Shown: positions 1 through 15,400 of the stretch, in pieces
How positions within the stretch are numbered: the stretch's first letter is position 1
Layout: every line of letters starts with the position of its first letter
Origin: Alentia gelatinosa
Taxonomy: Eukaryota > Annelida > Polychaeta > Phyllodocida > Polynoidae
Assembly (NCBI GenBank): GCA_950022655.1
Contig: OX465588.1
Coordinates: 21,252,527 to 21,316,526, forward strand
Reading direction: 5' to 3'
Length of the DNA: 64,000 nt
Notes under the pieces: generated by a model
What the model was told of the DNA's origin: nothing
What the model saw: only the letters and a program-made list of their open reading frames with translations
Database searches by the model: none
Program-made: the position numbers and the translations under genes

Positions 1-240
1 ACTTACAAGGTACGCCTGTTTTACACAGCATAAAACCATATGCGTAGTTTGTATCTGATGACAAATGCAGTCCCTTTCTTCGCCATTTTCATTTCTTTCT
101 TCCACTCAATTTGGGTTTCTATGCGAGTTAAAATGCTCTTCATCCTTGAAGCTACAGACACTGTTTGAACATAGTTGTCAGAAGTTCCCCACTCCAATCA
201 TAAATGATATGTCCATATATTTTTCTCTCCACACTTACAG
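1..240 (+). other. 3' end of an intron
   Basis: AT-rich, pyrimidine-rich sequence running into the acceptor ...cacacttacag just before the first visible exon. No coding signal seen. Confidence 0.6.
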
Positions 241-406
241 AGGCGACGTCGTTGATCTTCGAGGTTGGTGATCTTGCGCATGCGTCGCCATCGGTGATTG
301 GTCAGTGTGCAGTGCTGTGCTGTAACCCGGAGATGGTCAGTTGGAAGGGACTGTGCGAGGCCTGGGGGCAGACAGCCAAGCAGCAGTGGGTGCTCAATTC
401 TGCCGG
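241..406 (+). CDS. DNHD1: exon 1 in window: end of AAA2
   Basis: Encodes SLIFEVGDLAHASPSVIGQC and following residues, aligning with the dynein AAA2 motif FEvxDLAvASPATVSRCGMVY. The conserved Ser-Arg before Cys is Gly-Gln here, so the usual arginine is absent. Starts with two bases completing a codon; ends in phase 2 before donor gtacgt. Confidence 0.9.
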
Positions 407-3400
407 GTACGTTACAGTTTTACCACGTTCTGATTACTATATGTGGTCAATTTTGTATCTTTCCATTCTTATGGTCAAACCAACTAGAATGAAGGAGCGT
501 GTGTTCGAATTATGAACATATTGTTAGCATTTTCTGTATTAAAAGAAAATAGGTGGTTACTACCATGAAATTTGTCACCAAACATTCATTTTTACCTGTT
601 ATTATTTTGTTTGTATTGTATCTGGTTTTATTCAAACCAAATAGACTGAATGAGAAATCATTTTGTGCGTCCGAGCTCTGAATATATTGATAAAACCATC
701 TATATTGCTTCAATGTTTTAGGTCAATACCATGCAACTTGTTCCTACATATTTCAACTTTTTTTTCACGTCTTTAATCAATGTTTTGTGTAATTTATGTA
801 ATATATATCCACCATATATTGTGTTTCCTACACGAATAAACGGCTGAACGCAGTCCTCTTAGAATAGTCATTTTATCAGTATTATCTTAGTAATAATCAA
901 TTCAGTTTAAACATATGCGTTGTCTAACTGTCTCTTCTCCGGCAGGTGGCAGGTGCTGAGCTCGCTGGTGAACAGCGTGTTTGGCGCCACGCTGAGCTTC
1001 CTACAGAAGGAGTGCCGGTCATCGCTGAGTTACGGCCCGGGGCAGGGTACCATGGGCGCCGTGCCCGGTCTCCAGGAGGTCATGTCCTTCATCAGACTGA
1101 TGGCCGCCGTGCTCGACCGCCACCTCAAGCGGGATGAGATGGAGAAGATGCTGCTGGGGCAGGAGAACAACGCCCAGGCTCAGGGTCAGTCGAATATCAT
1201 TTGACCATGGTGCTTTTTAGAGTGCTGTGTCAGGGTGTAGAGAAGTTTTCTTCCGAAAAGTAGTTAATTCAGTATAATCTCTATAATGCTATATATCTCG
1301 ACAAGAGTTTTGACATGTGAATTTTCCTCAGCTACTCAAAACAGAAATCTCCAAACCGCAGAAATCGCAATCCTCTTCCTTCCAATTCAACCCATCCCCT
1401 CCAGCTGCCCTCTATACCAGAGTGCCTGGCCTTTCTTCTCATTCCAAGTGTTTCCAATGGATGTGATGTCAGTGAGAAGGAAGATTGGGGGGGGGGGGGG
1501 GGGGGAGGCGCAATAGAGCGATGGAGAACGAGAAGGTATTCAGAATAGTGAATATACGTTCGTTTGTTAATCAAAAGGCTATAAATGTCAACAAAATTAG
1601 GGTATAACTTTGATATTTAAGGCGAATTTTATGTTGTAACGGTTTCCTCATGCTGGCAGCTCCCCCGGAACGGTCCTCGAATGTGAGAACACCACGTGGT
1701 CAGAACATGGACAGCGTTACACCATCAGGCCGCCTGACCAGTCTCTCCCGCGTCGAGGACCTCATCCCCAACTACCTGGGCATGCTCAAGAGTATGTTCG
1801 CCTTCGCCTTCATCTGGGGCTTTGGCGGTGGTCTCCATGATAGGCAAGTTTGTGAAAACAACCAAATCAAATAGAATAATTACACTCTTTTTTCGTAAAT
1901 ATAAGAAAGAACGAAAGTGATATGCAAAGGAAAGCTGATTCATTTCTATCAGGGTATAATGGTAAATGATCTTGGACCCAAAATATGATGAAACTATTTT
2001 CCACGTTCATTTGTGAAACAAACATGTAGAGTTGCTCTTAATACTTAGCGTATTACGATGGCACCCTTATATTTAAGGAGAGTGCATAAAAATGATACTA
2101 GGCAGATTTGGGGTCATTTCGTGACCATGTTCTCCAGCTTAATGCCCAAGTGGTGGGTCTTGTGGATGTGGATGTGTAATGTTTCCCTTCCTGTGTTCAG
2201 CTGTATGGAAAAGTTCAGCCAGTTCGCGCGGGAGACACTGAGCAAGGCCGCACACCCTGTGATCGTACCAGATGGGGGCTGTGTCTATGACTTCTACATG
2301 GACTTTAAGACGGGACACTTCATGCGCTGGGCTGATCGCACCCTGGAGCGTGCTCGCGGGGTGGCCACCCACTACACTGTGCTGCCTGAGGTCAGTCTAA
2401 AACACTCCCATTAACAAACACAGGTTTTATCTTATACAGGACATAAGCCTGTTCCTAACAGTAGCTGGCGATTCCTTAAACAGCTAAATGTGCCTTGTTT
2501 TTCGGGAGATAGCTACAACGTATGTCGGGGTTGTGAATGAATAGATTAATTTGAAATTGAAAAATTTAGAAGAAATATGGAGATGGGACGCTTTGAACTT
2601 GGTATATCAGTTTAAGGTACAAAGAGATGAAATGCATAATAACAATCATGAATGTTCCGTAGAATAATGAACTATTTTCCTGTCATAGTTCTAATAGTTC
2701 CAATGTGTTTGCCCCTCCAGATTGACCGGTATAACTTCCTGGTCGACCTGTTACTTGGTGCTGAACAACCCGTGCTGATAACAGGAGCTCCTGGCGTCGG
2801 CAAAACCAAACTGATCGAGGTGAGACACTATCCACTAGTGCTTCTGCACTAAACACTACATTAACTGCACAGGCTGCACCTGTTAGTATGGCATTTTAAA
2901 GACAGACTTATCATTTGAACCACAACTACATCTACCTGTCACTTAAGGTACATTGTTAAAAAAGCTATATTATTATATTATATTATGTCAGATTGTATAT
3001 ATCTCTTTTATCCTACCCCTAATAAAAAACGCCATAGGTCTAACATTGAGTCAGTGTATTTGACTGAGCGTTGAATAAAGTGTTATTTATGCACCGAGGT
3101 GAATAAAAAAAACGGACCAATCAGGGATGAGGTAACGAAAGTAGATCCAGCATCATTGAGGAGTGTCAACACGCTACTAACATGGATAATTACAAAGTTT
3201 TCTCTGTATATCTGTGATATGGGGTAGGATAAATACGAAACCAAACTCGAGTTAGCCTTGTCAATGTTTATACCACTCTGGTCAGGTCTGTTACTCACTA
3301 CACTCGGCTAATGCCTCGTGTAGTAATACACGACCTGCCCATCGTGGCATAACATTGACAAGGCTAACTCTCGTTTGGTTTCTACTAAGTATCTGATGAA

Positions 3401-6400
3401 AAATAAAACGCCCACAGAATACTCCATGTTCTCACCCTATTGCCTTCCTCTTGTGTCCAGTACCTGGTCCAGGTGAAGCACCCCTACATTCGGATGCCCA
3501 TCTCTCCCGGGCTCGGCGTCAAGTCGGTTTACTCCACGGTGATGGCGCGCGTGCACGAGCCTCGCCAGCAGAAGATGCCGGGCTTCTCGGGCGTGCTCGG
3601 CCAGGCCAACAAGGGCCGCCACCTCTTCTTCCTCGACGACGTCAATACAGCCTCAGTCGACGAGACGGGTAAGCAGTAAAACGTGTTTTCATTGGGTACA
3701 GAAGTGTTTTCGCCCCGTTCTCCAATCTTTTTTTTTTTCTTTTTATCTAGGTGGGGGGGGTGTTCTATTAAGAGGTGTCTCTATCATTTTCTTATATTGA
3801 TACATTTGATACCAGTGTGGTTGTACTGTTTTGTTCATGTACTCGTCGGCTATCATTATGTTACACATCATAACCAATCATCATTGATGTACTACGTCAT
3901 ATGTAACCTAATGTATATATATATTATTACCTAATGTCTAGACAGCCTCAACTTGTAGCAGTTACCTGTGGCAATGTCAACATAACTCAAACGGTGATGT
4001 GATGGGATGATGGAAGAGTGAGGATTTTGTACCATCGAATCTATATCCAATAAAAAAACAACCCAAAACAACTTCATACAATGTTTTAAATTGATATTCA
4101 AACACGATACATGATACTTCCCTCGCAGTCCAAGGAGTTCCCCAAGTTTTACATTCTTATCGTCTGGTAGTTCTTTTAATAGCATCGAGATCTGTGAAAA
4201 CATTTTGGGCGCTTATAACGACTTCAAAAGAAAACCAAATATTCAGTAAACGGTGCTCTCCCATTTTAGACTTTCTGAAAAAGCTGACTTTGAATTTATT
4301 TTCTGCTTTTTATTTGATCACTTTCACCTATATGGTGTGAAAAATAACTTGCATTGATTCATCTTATTTATACTTGTATAACCCATTAGATTCCCTGCGT
4401 AAATCTGGTGAGACATTGTACTTGTGCTTCGTGCAGGTTGCCAGCCTATCCTGGAGCTTCTACGACAGCTGATTAACCAGAACGGCACGTATGACCGCGA
4501 TCGGCACGTCTTCGTACCCCTGCCCGACATCGGTTTCCTGTGCGCAGCCTCAACTCCAGGGGCGCCAGGTAGGAATACACCAGGATAATCCCCAAGACTA
4601 TGCTCGCACTGTACCTGTTGGCATATGCTAATCATGGTATCGTTTTAATATAAACAGAAACAGGTTCAGCAGTTGATATATGTGAGTGATATCGTATCAT
4701 ATCAGTATTTTCTATAAATAGTCTTTTTTGGGGAAACTGAAAATTATCGGTTCTCTGGTCGATCAGTTTAAGAAATATGTACTGGACCTTTTAGAGTGGA
4801 CTGCATTTCAGGTGACGTAATTTGTCCTCTGATTGAAGAAGTTACTTTTCTATAGAAACTCGCATGAGAAATCCAACTAAGGGTGGCCAGTTAGGCTACA
4901 ACCTCCATAAATCACAATTGAGACCTGAGCCCTGGAGACCACGTCTGTATGACAACTATGTGAGGTACTACCTTTTATCAAAGTTAAGAATTCCATGATG
5001 GATGTTGATGTTTTTGTGTGGCAGGCTCCGGGTACGGCTTTGTGTCGCACACCATGTCTCCCCGCCTGACGCGACACTTCACTCAGCTCACCATGTTCAC
5101 GCCGTCTGAAAGCACGCTCTACGCCATGCACAACAAGACCGTGCTCACCTGGCTCGAGGAGTTCCCCTCAACCTGCCTCGACCACCAGCCGGAGCTTGCC
5201 AAGGTCAGTCAAAGCCACCTCCAGTCAGATGCATTCATAGTGATTTAAGACGTGGCTAAGTGCTGATAGGTCAGAAGCTGCAGCTAAAGTGGTAGATTCA
5301 GTCGGTTCTGGAGTTCTTATAAAAAGTCATTCTGTCACACTATTGTGGCATAGAAGACCATGAAACAGAACATGTCAACCATGTGATTCTTCTTCCTATA
5401 AACTGAATATAAGAGAGAGGGTAATTTTCCATTGATGCATGGACATTTTTACTTTCATTTCTAGTTTATACGATTCTTTTTTCTTGTGTAAAACAAAGAT
5501 ATTATCAATCGAGCCTCATTCACACACCCTTAACCCCATTCCATGATCAACAACGATGTATTTTCCATGCTTTCTCGGTCTCTCTGAGGCATTAAATTCC
5601 ACTTTGTTTTTCTGACCTCAACCGACATCCTTGAATTATATATCAATTGTAATTTAGCTATGCTGTAATTTTATATGAATCTAGCTAGTACTAAAAAAAG
5701 ACCATAAATCTTGTTTGGCTCTAATTAGGAGGGGGTTAATTTTTGCATGAGTACAACTCTAATATTCATTAAATCCTGAAATGACCCCACAAAATGGTCC
5801 CTACTCTTGGCTGCCTCAAGCGGTGCGGCCGCGTTGTCCACCTGGTCTGACTCAATTGTAACGCATTTTTAGGATATTCTTCATTCGCCTTACAAAAGGG
5901 TGTTCTTGTATGTACTGGTCCTAATTGTCAGACAACAATTATTACAAAACCAATACACATCACATGAGTGTTTTTTTGTGTGTGTTTGTAAAGACTTATC
6001 CACCGATCTACACATCATATAAGTAGATGGCTACACATCACATACGCGGTTCAGTATCAATTGCCCTCGGTCTTGATCATTAATAATCAACATGGTAATG
6101 ACAGGTCATGTGACCCTGTCCTAATTGTTCATATGTCCATGGTTATTCACGAACCTACTAGTTTACTTTGCGTACCATGTTGAGCGTATGAAGGCCGCTA
6201 ACCGTGCTGCTCTGCTGACAGGCGTGTGTGCGCGGCATGCTCGACGTGTTCCGGGCCGTCAAGGAGCGCCTGCGGCCGTCACCCGCACGCGCACACTACG
6301 TGTTCACGCTGCACGACCTGGCGCACATCGTGGAGGGCATGCTGCTGCTGTCACCGCGCTCCAAGGCCAGACCCAAACCCAAACTCAAGGCGCGCCGAGA

Positions 6401-9400
6401 GAAGGACAAGGAGCTGGAACAAGCCATGCGAGAAAGTCAGTACAACATATCACTGGTGTTGAATTAGATTAGATTAACACGAGTTCTACATTTAATGCGC
6501 CTTATGAAATAGGAATATTTGTATTAGGTTAGTGTCAATATGGAATACCTAAAATGATTGAACAAGAATGTGAAACATCGTTCGAGGATGAATGAAGTCA
6601 GGATTGTTCAGGCAAGTGTATCCACTAACCGGGTATTATCTAGTGTTTTAAAATCAGTTTGATATAGATCTAATCAAAGAAGTCTAGACAAGCATTTCAG
6701 TAATGCTGTCCACAGGAATTTGGAGTGTATTCAGTGATTCCAAGTCAAAATTTCAATTTTGGGTTGCTGTATTAGATTCTTTCGTTTTGGTTTTGTTATA
6801 AAAGTAGTCAATCTGAAAGCAGTATTACTCCAAGAATTGCCTGATGATACTGAACACACATAACGTGGTAGTAGTGTAGTTTTTGGTGCATGTACATGTG
6901 TGCTGGTGTTTTCAGAGCGAGCGACCCTGGCCTCCCTGGGTCTACACACACCTATTACTGAGCTGCTCCGCGCACGCTCAGAGAGCTGGGCGGGCACCAC
7001 GCCCCTGGCGGCCACACCGCTCTCACCCACACAGAGCACCATCCGCTGTATCACACGACTCTGGTGTCACGAGTGTACGCGCGCCTTCGCCGACAGGATC
7101 TTTGATGAAGAAGGTAAGAGAAAATTCACACATATTAATGCATATGAACCAGCATTTGTTTGCACATATTTCGCATGCATGGTAATGTTCAGGACAGCAG
7201 GAGCTGGGTGTAAATAGACACAAATTGTTCTTGCCTACTCTAGCTTCGAGCGAGAATAAAATTCTTAAATGAAATTGTTTGTAAAAGAACATAAATGATC
7301 CGATATTTGTCATCGTCCGTGGTTAGAAAGGGCGGATGGACTTACATGTATAAATAATACATTAAAATCAAATACTATACCGCACATATTACTCTTCAGA
7401 AAAAGCTTTTACCAACCGAAAGGTATCTAGTCTGAGACTGCGACGAAAGTTGACAAAACGGATTTAAGAAACCGGTCGAAGTTGCCACAGTTAAGTCAAG
7501 GTGTGATATGTCACTGTGTCATTTCTACAATATACCTGTCACCATATTGGAATTGTATTTTTCCTATATGATACGAGATCTTTGATAAAGATTGACAGTT
7601 TCCCTATGTGTTACTCGCAGTTATTTATGTTTCTTTGTTCTCTTTTCCGTGATATCAGACCAGATGTGGTTTGAACACCTTCTTGATGAGGTGATATCAA
7701 AACGATTCTGCACGGGAGCCGAGGAGTCCCGAGATAAGATGACGACCATTCCCGAGGACAGAATCCAGGTAGAAATTAAGCCAGGAGAATAATTTAAAAC
7801 TAGTGAAAATCTAAATGTTTGCTAAATCCTTTATATATATATAATCCAATGAAAGAAGACATCCGTTCGTCTATGCTTTGTTTGGTCATCTTCTTTTAGA
7901 AATCGTCAGGTGAAAATAAAGAATCCAGTGTTATAAAATTTGATATAATTATATGTTTGTAAAATAGTAAGAATCACAGGCCAGATTATTCAATGTTTAG
8001 TTGGATATACATGTACACACGTATGGTATGAAGGCTCCATTTCCGATTGAAATCAAGGTATCAATTACATACATAAAATGTTTTATGCACCAGCCTTTTT
8101 TATCATCCTGTGTAGTTAAGTATGTTTCACCTAAGCACATTCACAGTAGTTTATGTAAATCTAGGTTCATAATAGACCAAGTTGAAGTATAATTCTAATT
8201 CCTTGTCCTGTCAGCCATCAGCGTTGAGAGTTCCCACGACCTTTGACCCTCTGTCGTCACGTGAGACTACGGGTATGACGTCAGATGAGTTACGCGAGCT
8301 GAAGATGGATGTAGCTCTACCTGAGAGTGCCACACCTGACACCACCACGCCTGTGATGGACCAGCAGCCCGAGACGTTCTCCGGGCTGCCAGCCTCCACA
8401 GACCCCGCCCCGCCTGACCCTGTCTCCGGTGAGCCCGTCTCCGGGGACCAGTCCTCGGGTGACAATGCCTCTGCCGCCCCAGACTCTACTGACTCTGGGA
8501 CCCAGTTGACAAGTGATACAGCCAAAACAGGTATGATCATCAAACTTGTTTGGAGTTAGCATCCAATGGCTCTATGGATATTGCCACTGTTCTCTTATCT
8601 TCAGTATAAACAGTGTAGAGACATAACATGGACTCATAACGTAGGCTCAGAGTATAAGACCAGGTCGTTGATATCAGTTCCACATCGACGTATATAGTGA
8701 TACTGAAAACATTTAAGAAAAACACTTCTCCTGACCCTATTCCTGATTTCATTAATGTAAAAACGATTATTCAGAGTAAAATATTGTTAGGATGACATCG
8801 TCATAACAAAGGGAGGGAGTGACGGGAGGGGGTGAACAAAAAGCTGAATTCACTGTCTCATTAATCAAATGTCTAAATTGAGGATTGCATTTCAATCAAA
8901 TGTCTTAGATTTATGCCATTACAATAATTATGCAATTATTATGCAAGTGCATAATCCGAGGACCACACGATCGTTTTTATCTGAAACTTCGTCAATATTG
9001 TATTATAATCAACCTTTCATCTTAATATATACTTCGTCATTTGCCCGCTATTTGACATTTTAGACACTATTTTAGACACAACCCAGCGCACACAACATAT
9101 CCATATGCGCCGGGAATGTCCATACAGGGTTCACCTAGGTTTACTATGGACACTCTGTATTGGTGGATAATAAAATTATTGCAGAGAACGTATGTATTTA
9201 AATGTGTGTCTCCTGACTTTAAGACGGTGCAAAGGACACAGCTACACAGGAGGAGACTGTGACGCCAGCCGACACCGACGGGGGCGTCACTGACGCTGAA
9301 ACGGCGACAACAACCGAGGACGAGGACGAGGACGACGAGGATGAGAGCGAGGACGAGGAGGAGGAGTCGTCAACCGAGGACAGCAGTGAGGAGTCTGAGG

Positions 9401-12400
9401 AGGAGGACGAGGACGATAGTACATCTCAGACCACAGGTAAACTAGTGGTATTGTTGTTTTTCGGAAATTCTAATCACTTTCCCTGTTATATTCAGTTGGG
9501 GTCACAAAGTGTTCCTTCTTACCAAAACAGAGATTTGAGGATCTAATTCACGTACAGATTCCGATGCTTTGATTCATTCATTGAAAGGGTTATTTACTGA
9601 ATCGATTCTTAGATGATGTAGAAGATACCCACGAACTCCCAATAAAGAGGTCAACAGACTTAAATTACAGTTTTGCACGCCCACTTCGATTCGAAGATAC
9701 ATGTACATTCTGGTACTGCTATTTATAACATTATACCGCCATAAAACCATTATGATATGGCGTTTAAATAGGCTACAAACTGCTACGTTCAGTTGTGGAA
9801 GATTCTGATATCTACAGTTGGTTACGAGAGGCCAATTGACCTGCATCAAGGCAGTTATCGCTTGCACACATAGGTAAAACTACTACCTAAATCAGCCGTT
9901 CACACCCGAGATACAAACCAATCATAATCTCTGTTAAAGTAACGATATGCCAATAAGTCCAGATTGCTCCATTCTGTCCCTTGTTATCTGATGGTGGCAT
10001 AGGGAGAGGATATGAGATTGTCCCTAGTGCTTTATAACTTGTCCGTTTTCTCTTTTATATAACCCCCTTTACTGTATTATACAGAGCGAAGTGCCTCCAG
10101 CTCCATCAAACAGAAAGAAGTGTCGAAGATTAGTCCCATTGTTAGGAGGAATAGCTTCGGCAAAATTAAGCATCAAAGTAAGTTCTACAGTTTCAACTCG
10201 GGATGTTTTTAAATGTGATTAGTTGAAATCATTTCAGGTATAGAAAATGACGAACATCCATTTCATACATAAGAGTAAAGATAGCTGAATTGAAATGCTC
10301 ATATATAGATTAAATGTTAAATCCTTGAAGCCCATGTTAAAGAATATATTTCATATTAGCCTATATATACATTTGGATCTTCCAGAAAGTGGATTTTCCG
10401 TGAGAATATAGGTTTCAGAAGGATCAAATTATTGTGCAGTACCGATATAAAGATAAGAGGTAATAACAATTTAAATGGTTCATCTTTTTCTGCAACTTGA
10501 TAATCGTCAGACGATAACTGGCCAGAACCTAGGTCGTCGAAGAATGCCCAAATGATGATTGGGACAATCAGATTCAGAAATCTGCACACTCGCAAACGAC
10601 GAAGCAATAAATACAACCTGGAAGGTACCGGAGCGTGGTCATTGTAGAAATGCATTCGTTTTGATTTTCAACAATATTACAGAGTGAAAGAATTGTTTTC
10701 TTCATAGTGAAGATAAAACTTTTATTGCATTGTCGACGCAACTTTTAGTTTGCTCATCTGTTTTTGTCCATGTAGACACCCTTTAGTTACTTTTGAAAGT
10801 GTGCAGTTTGTGTCCGTTGTTGGTCAATTCGTCTCCGTTTAGATCAATTAGATTGTGAAGAGAGACTGATTGCGCGTTTACCTCACTGAATAAAGTGTCC
10901 CGGTCCTATTAAGGTGTTGAATACAGCTGTGGGATTTCCCCGGAATTCCTGGCTTTTTGAAGGCCCTAGGGTCATTTCTGAGCTTCATTGTAAAACCAGG
11001 GAGAAAACAAGTTGACGAAATTGCAAGATACAAACCATCATTTTAGCTTTCAGCTGAGGCCAGAAGTTCACGTTGAATAGCTGAAAACGCAGGCCCCCCA
11101 CGCCCCCCCCCCCCCAGCGCCGCTTCTAGATTTTTTAATATCAGAATTATATGTCTGATGATACACACTTCTATTCAGTCAATGCTGGAATATAGAATTT
11201 ATCTGCAAGCGTCTTTTATGTAAAGCTGAATTGGACATCTTTCTTTAATAGCTCGACAAATCTTCTTTGTTCCCATAATGTAGCCTTCATTTTATTTTAG
11301 AGTAAAAGGGTACAAAAACTCACGTAATAATTCAGTAATAAATTTGGTATGAACAATTCAGTCCTGGTTAATTATTTACATTTGACATCAAAGGGAGGAT
11401 GGCAGCAATTGCATATTAACAGACAAAGATTAGACAAAGAGCATTTTATCTTTTTGCCAGCTTCTGTGAGTTCCAGTAAGTCGGTGAGCCCATCAGTACC
11501 TTCCAACAAGACCCCCACAGGAACCCCGCGCTCTCAGAAGGGCTCAAAGCGCGGTGTCACTTTCAAGACGGGTCTAGTGGACAAGGAGATCCAGCGTTAC
11601 GCAGGTCCACTTCTCACCAAAGACCAGGTATGCCGTGCCTTCTCATGTAACTTCTTATGGAGTCTACACACACTCTCATCACAATGGTCACTTCTTTTCT
11701 ATAAGAGGGACCCTGTTAGGAGTGCGAACTATTTAATTCATTTTTATATAATGATCTCTGGTAGAGTCAGCATGTTCCAAACATTAGAATGTCTGCTGCA
11801 TCGCACTATTGTTGATCAGATTATGTGTATAAGAGCTGAATATTTAATAGGTTTTCATTTTCAGGTTTTATTCCTTATCCTTCGCCCCATCCAATATACT
11901 CATTTAAACCCTTTTATTCTTCCCTGACTCTTAACGCAGGGATGCAGGTTTTCTAACAAAAGACAAAATTAAGACGTTTGATATATATCTATTCATTGCC
12001 ATACTGTTTGAAAATAATGTTTTAAGTTATTCTTTCATATAAGCGTTTTACATGTCCGATCTTCTTCCCTCTCTCGACTTTCATCCCTGTCTATGTAACT
12101 TCTACACATTACAAATTCGTTCTTGTCACCCCGTTCGCCTTCTCATAATGGCGCTTTTATATACTACTACCACTTCAATCACATCCTAACCGGCCATCGT
12201 AAAAAAACCTTCCTCGAATGACAGTCTCATATACTACTAACCAGTCTGTGACATTTGATGACCATCCCCAAAAAATACTTTCATATACTACTGACTACTT
12301 TAATGGCTTTGTCGGACTGACATTTTCATATACTACTACCTCATCAACTTCATCTTTAATAACCTTGCTCTCGTGTTTATTTTATGTACTACTACCCAGT

Positions 12401-15400
12401 CAACCACATCTCCTAATAGCCTTCCTCTAATAACCCTTTGATATACTACTTCCCTATCAGTTATGTCTTTAATAGCCTTCCTCTAATACCAATTTGTCAT
12501 TCTAATATCCACCCACTATGCCTTTAAAAACCTTCCTCTAATGCCACTTTAACATGCTACTACCCAGTGAGCTATGTCTTTAATAGCCCTCCACTAATGC
12601 CACTTTCATATGCTACTGCTCAGTTGGTGACATTCTCTATTTATAAACTCCCTCGAAAATCACTTTCATTTGTACTATTCACAGATTTATTGCATTTAAC
12701 AAACTGTCTATAATGACATTTTCATATACAATAGTACTACTACCCAGTCATTAATTCTCTTCCTTTAATGCCACTTTGACATTTTACCAACCAAACAGCC
12801 AAGTCTTGAATAGCCTCGCCAGATGCCACTCTAGAATACTATGTGATATTTTATGTACTGTTCTCTTAATGTCATTGCGATAACCCACCATCCGCTAATG
12901 CCACTGCCAAAGTAGGCTTCATGAAAAGATCCTGTCTGATAGCAATCTAGAAAGAGGGCTCTCATAGCTTTGTTGCAATGCCAAACATTCATGCATTTGA
13001 GAGAGCAACATCTTGGAGATTTTGTTTCTCTGTGAATTCTTCCATATACTGTAAGTAAAGACACCTCTGTTCGTTTACAGGTGAAGACAGTTTCCGAGCA
13101 GTACACAGGTTTCATCTTCACCAGGTTCATACAGAGTACACACGCCCAGGTGTACGGCATCCCAGCTGAGAGAGGTGATAATCATATACATAAAGTTACA
13201 ACTTACACCTTATACATATATCTATAATACCCCTCGTATAAATCTCCATGGACATAACATGGTGCGACTATATGTCATGGTAATGCCATAAAATATTTAC
13301 AGCAAGCGGCCAACCTCCGTTCTGGACCAAAGTGGCCGCTTACACAGGGTTGCCACTTAAGCGGGGTGACCGTTAACACGGGGTTGAAATAAATATCTCA
13401 TAGAAGGATCCGTTTCGAGCAAAGGTGTCCATTAATGCGGGGTGTTCCCTTATGGTGTCTGTTAGGCAGGGTTCTACTGTATATGTCATGCGTGACCTAT
13501 GGAGTTAAAAATATGTGACGGGGAAGGATAAAATAAAGAAATATCACTCAGTACTGCTTCATGATATCATTTCGCAAAGACAACTCAAGCCATATGTATA
13601 ATCATAAAATATTTCGTGACGTTTCTTGATAATATTGGCCATCCTTGACAACTGTATCTCACCATCCATTTTCAGTGCAAACCAAATGCCGGGTATGGTA
13701 AATGCGATAACGATGGGGAGCAATATCTACCTGGCCACTGTTTGTATTGTACTTTGAACTTTGAGATCTCTGTTGCAGGTTACTCCGAGGCCACCCATCT
13801 CCAGCTGGCCACTGCACTCAACACCTGCCTTGGATTGTTCAACTCTGAGACTAGCCAGAAGCTCGACCTCGTCTTCTTTGAGGAGGCTGTGCGCCACATC
13901 ACCCGTCTCGTCCGCACTCTCGTGAGTTCCACCATGCAATATGATGTTTCTTTCGGGATCATTTTAGGAAATCAGGCAATAATTAGTAGAAACCGAACGA
14001 GAGTTAGACTTGACAATGTTTATGCCACGACGGGAAGGTCGCGTATTACTACACGAGGCGTAGCCCAGTGTAGTGAGGAGCAGACCTGACCAGAGTGGCA
14101 TAGACATTGACAAGTCTAACTCGAGTTCGGTTTCGTATTTATCCTACCTCGTCTATGCTTTTGTATTACTAAAAGATAAATATTGAGTCAATGACCAACA
14201 GAACTTTTTTTTCATAGTAGCTGACATCCTGCTCTCTGATTGGTCAATATTGTTATTACTCTAGTGGCATAAAAAACACTTTATGTCACGGCCTGCCACA
14301 TAAAATTTCCCTATGTTAAGTCTATGGTTTTTTTTTATTAGGGGTAGGATAATAACACTGATTGTGTAGCATGGTCGTCAAGAAGCACCGATATTTTGTA
14401 GTTTTCTAGGTTTGTTGCGTTAGATGAGGATTGGATTGGAGAGTTTAAACTGGCAATCATTTCTGGCATTTTCAAAAAGTGTGGGTCAATTAAACGCTGT
14501 ATTTAAAGAGGATAATATTAAATGAAAATATTTGTTCAAGTGAGTGTATGGGCCTAATAATAAACTGGTCATTGGCCAATTAGAGCAAATTGAATTAAGT
14601 ATATTGTTATATGGGTTTGATAAGGTTCTAATGTACATGTATGCAGGCCGATATCCAAAGCTTGTATTGTTCCTGTAGCTCATTCTCTTTTGAAAATATA
14701 CTGATAGAGGCATACAGTTATTTTGCTTGTTGTTACGGACATGTCCAAATTCCGAATTCATTTTCATCTTAGAAATAGGTTTAGGCATGATGAAATACCC
14801 TGTATTAGTAAGAGATGTGTGAGCGGATGATTAGATATATAAGCAGACGATCTAAGCTGAGTTGTGTTGTTGGCAGATGACGTACGGCGGACACGCTCTG
14901 CTGCTCGGTCTGACGTACTGCACGGGGCGCGCCACTCTGGTCCGACTGGCCGCGCACATCACGGGCACCAAGGTACGTCACATGGTGCACACAGCGTCCA
15001 CCCTCCAGCTTGTTGCTTAACCCCTTATATGATCCGGGTGTTGTTATGGCCTACACTACCATATACACATATAGAGTGTCACTGTTGATGTTAAAGATAT
15101 GATTTCTATTTTTCTACAAAAACCTCCGGTTTTTTTTCCCTTTTTAGGATCTTTGTTCTATTTATTGATCAGTTAATCCGATAGATGTGAATCTCGCTTT
15201 TTGATGAAAAAGCCTATAATGCTCTAAAATATTTTCTGTTTTGAAGCGGTAATTTCCGTGTTTTTGTGGGTTCTTCTCCTGGGGGGACTTCCCTAGCATC
15301 CCTGTTCATTATGGTCGATATATTCGTTTATGTATTTTGTTGAAGCTGTATGAGCCGTCCATACACGAGAAAGCAGACGACAATCGGCACAGTCTGCAGG

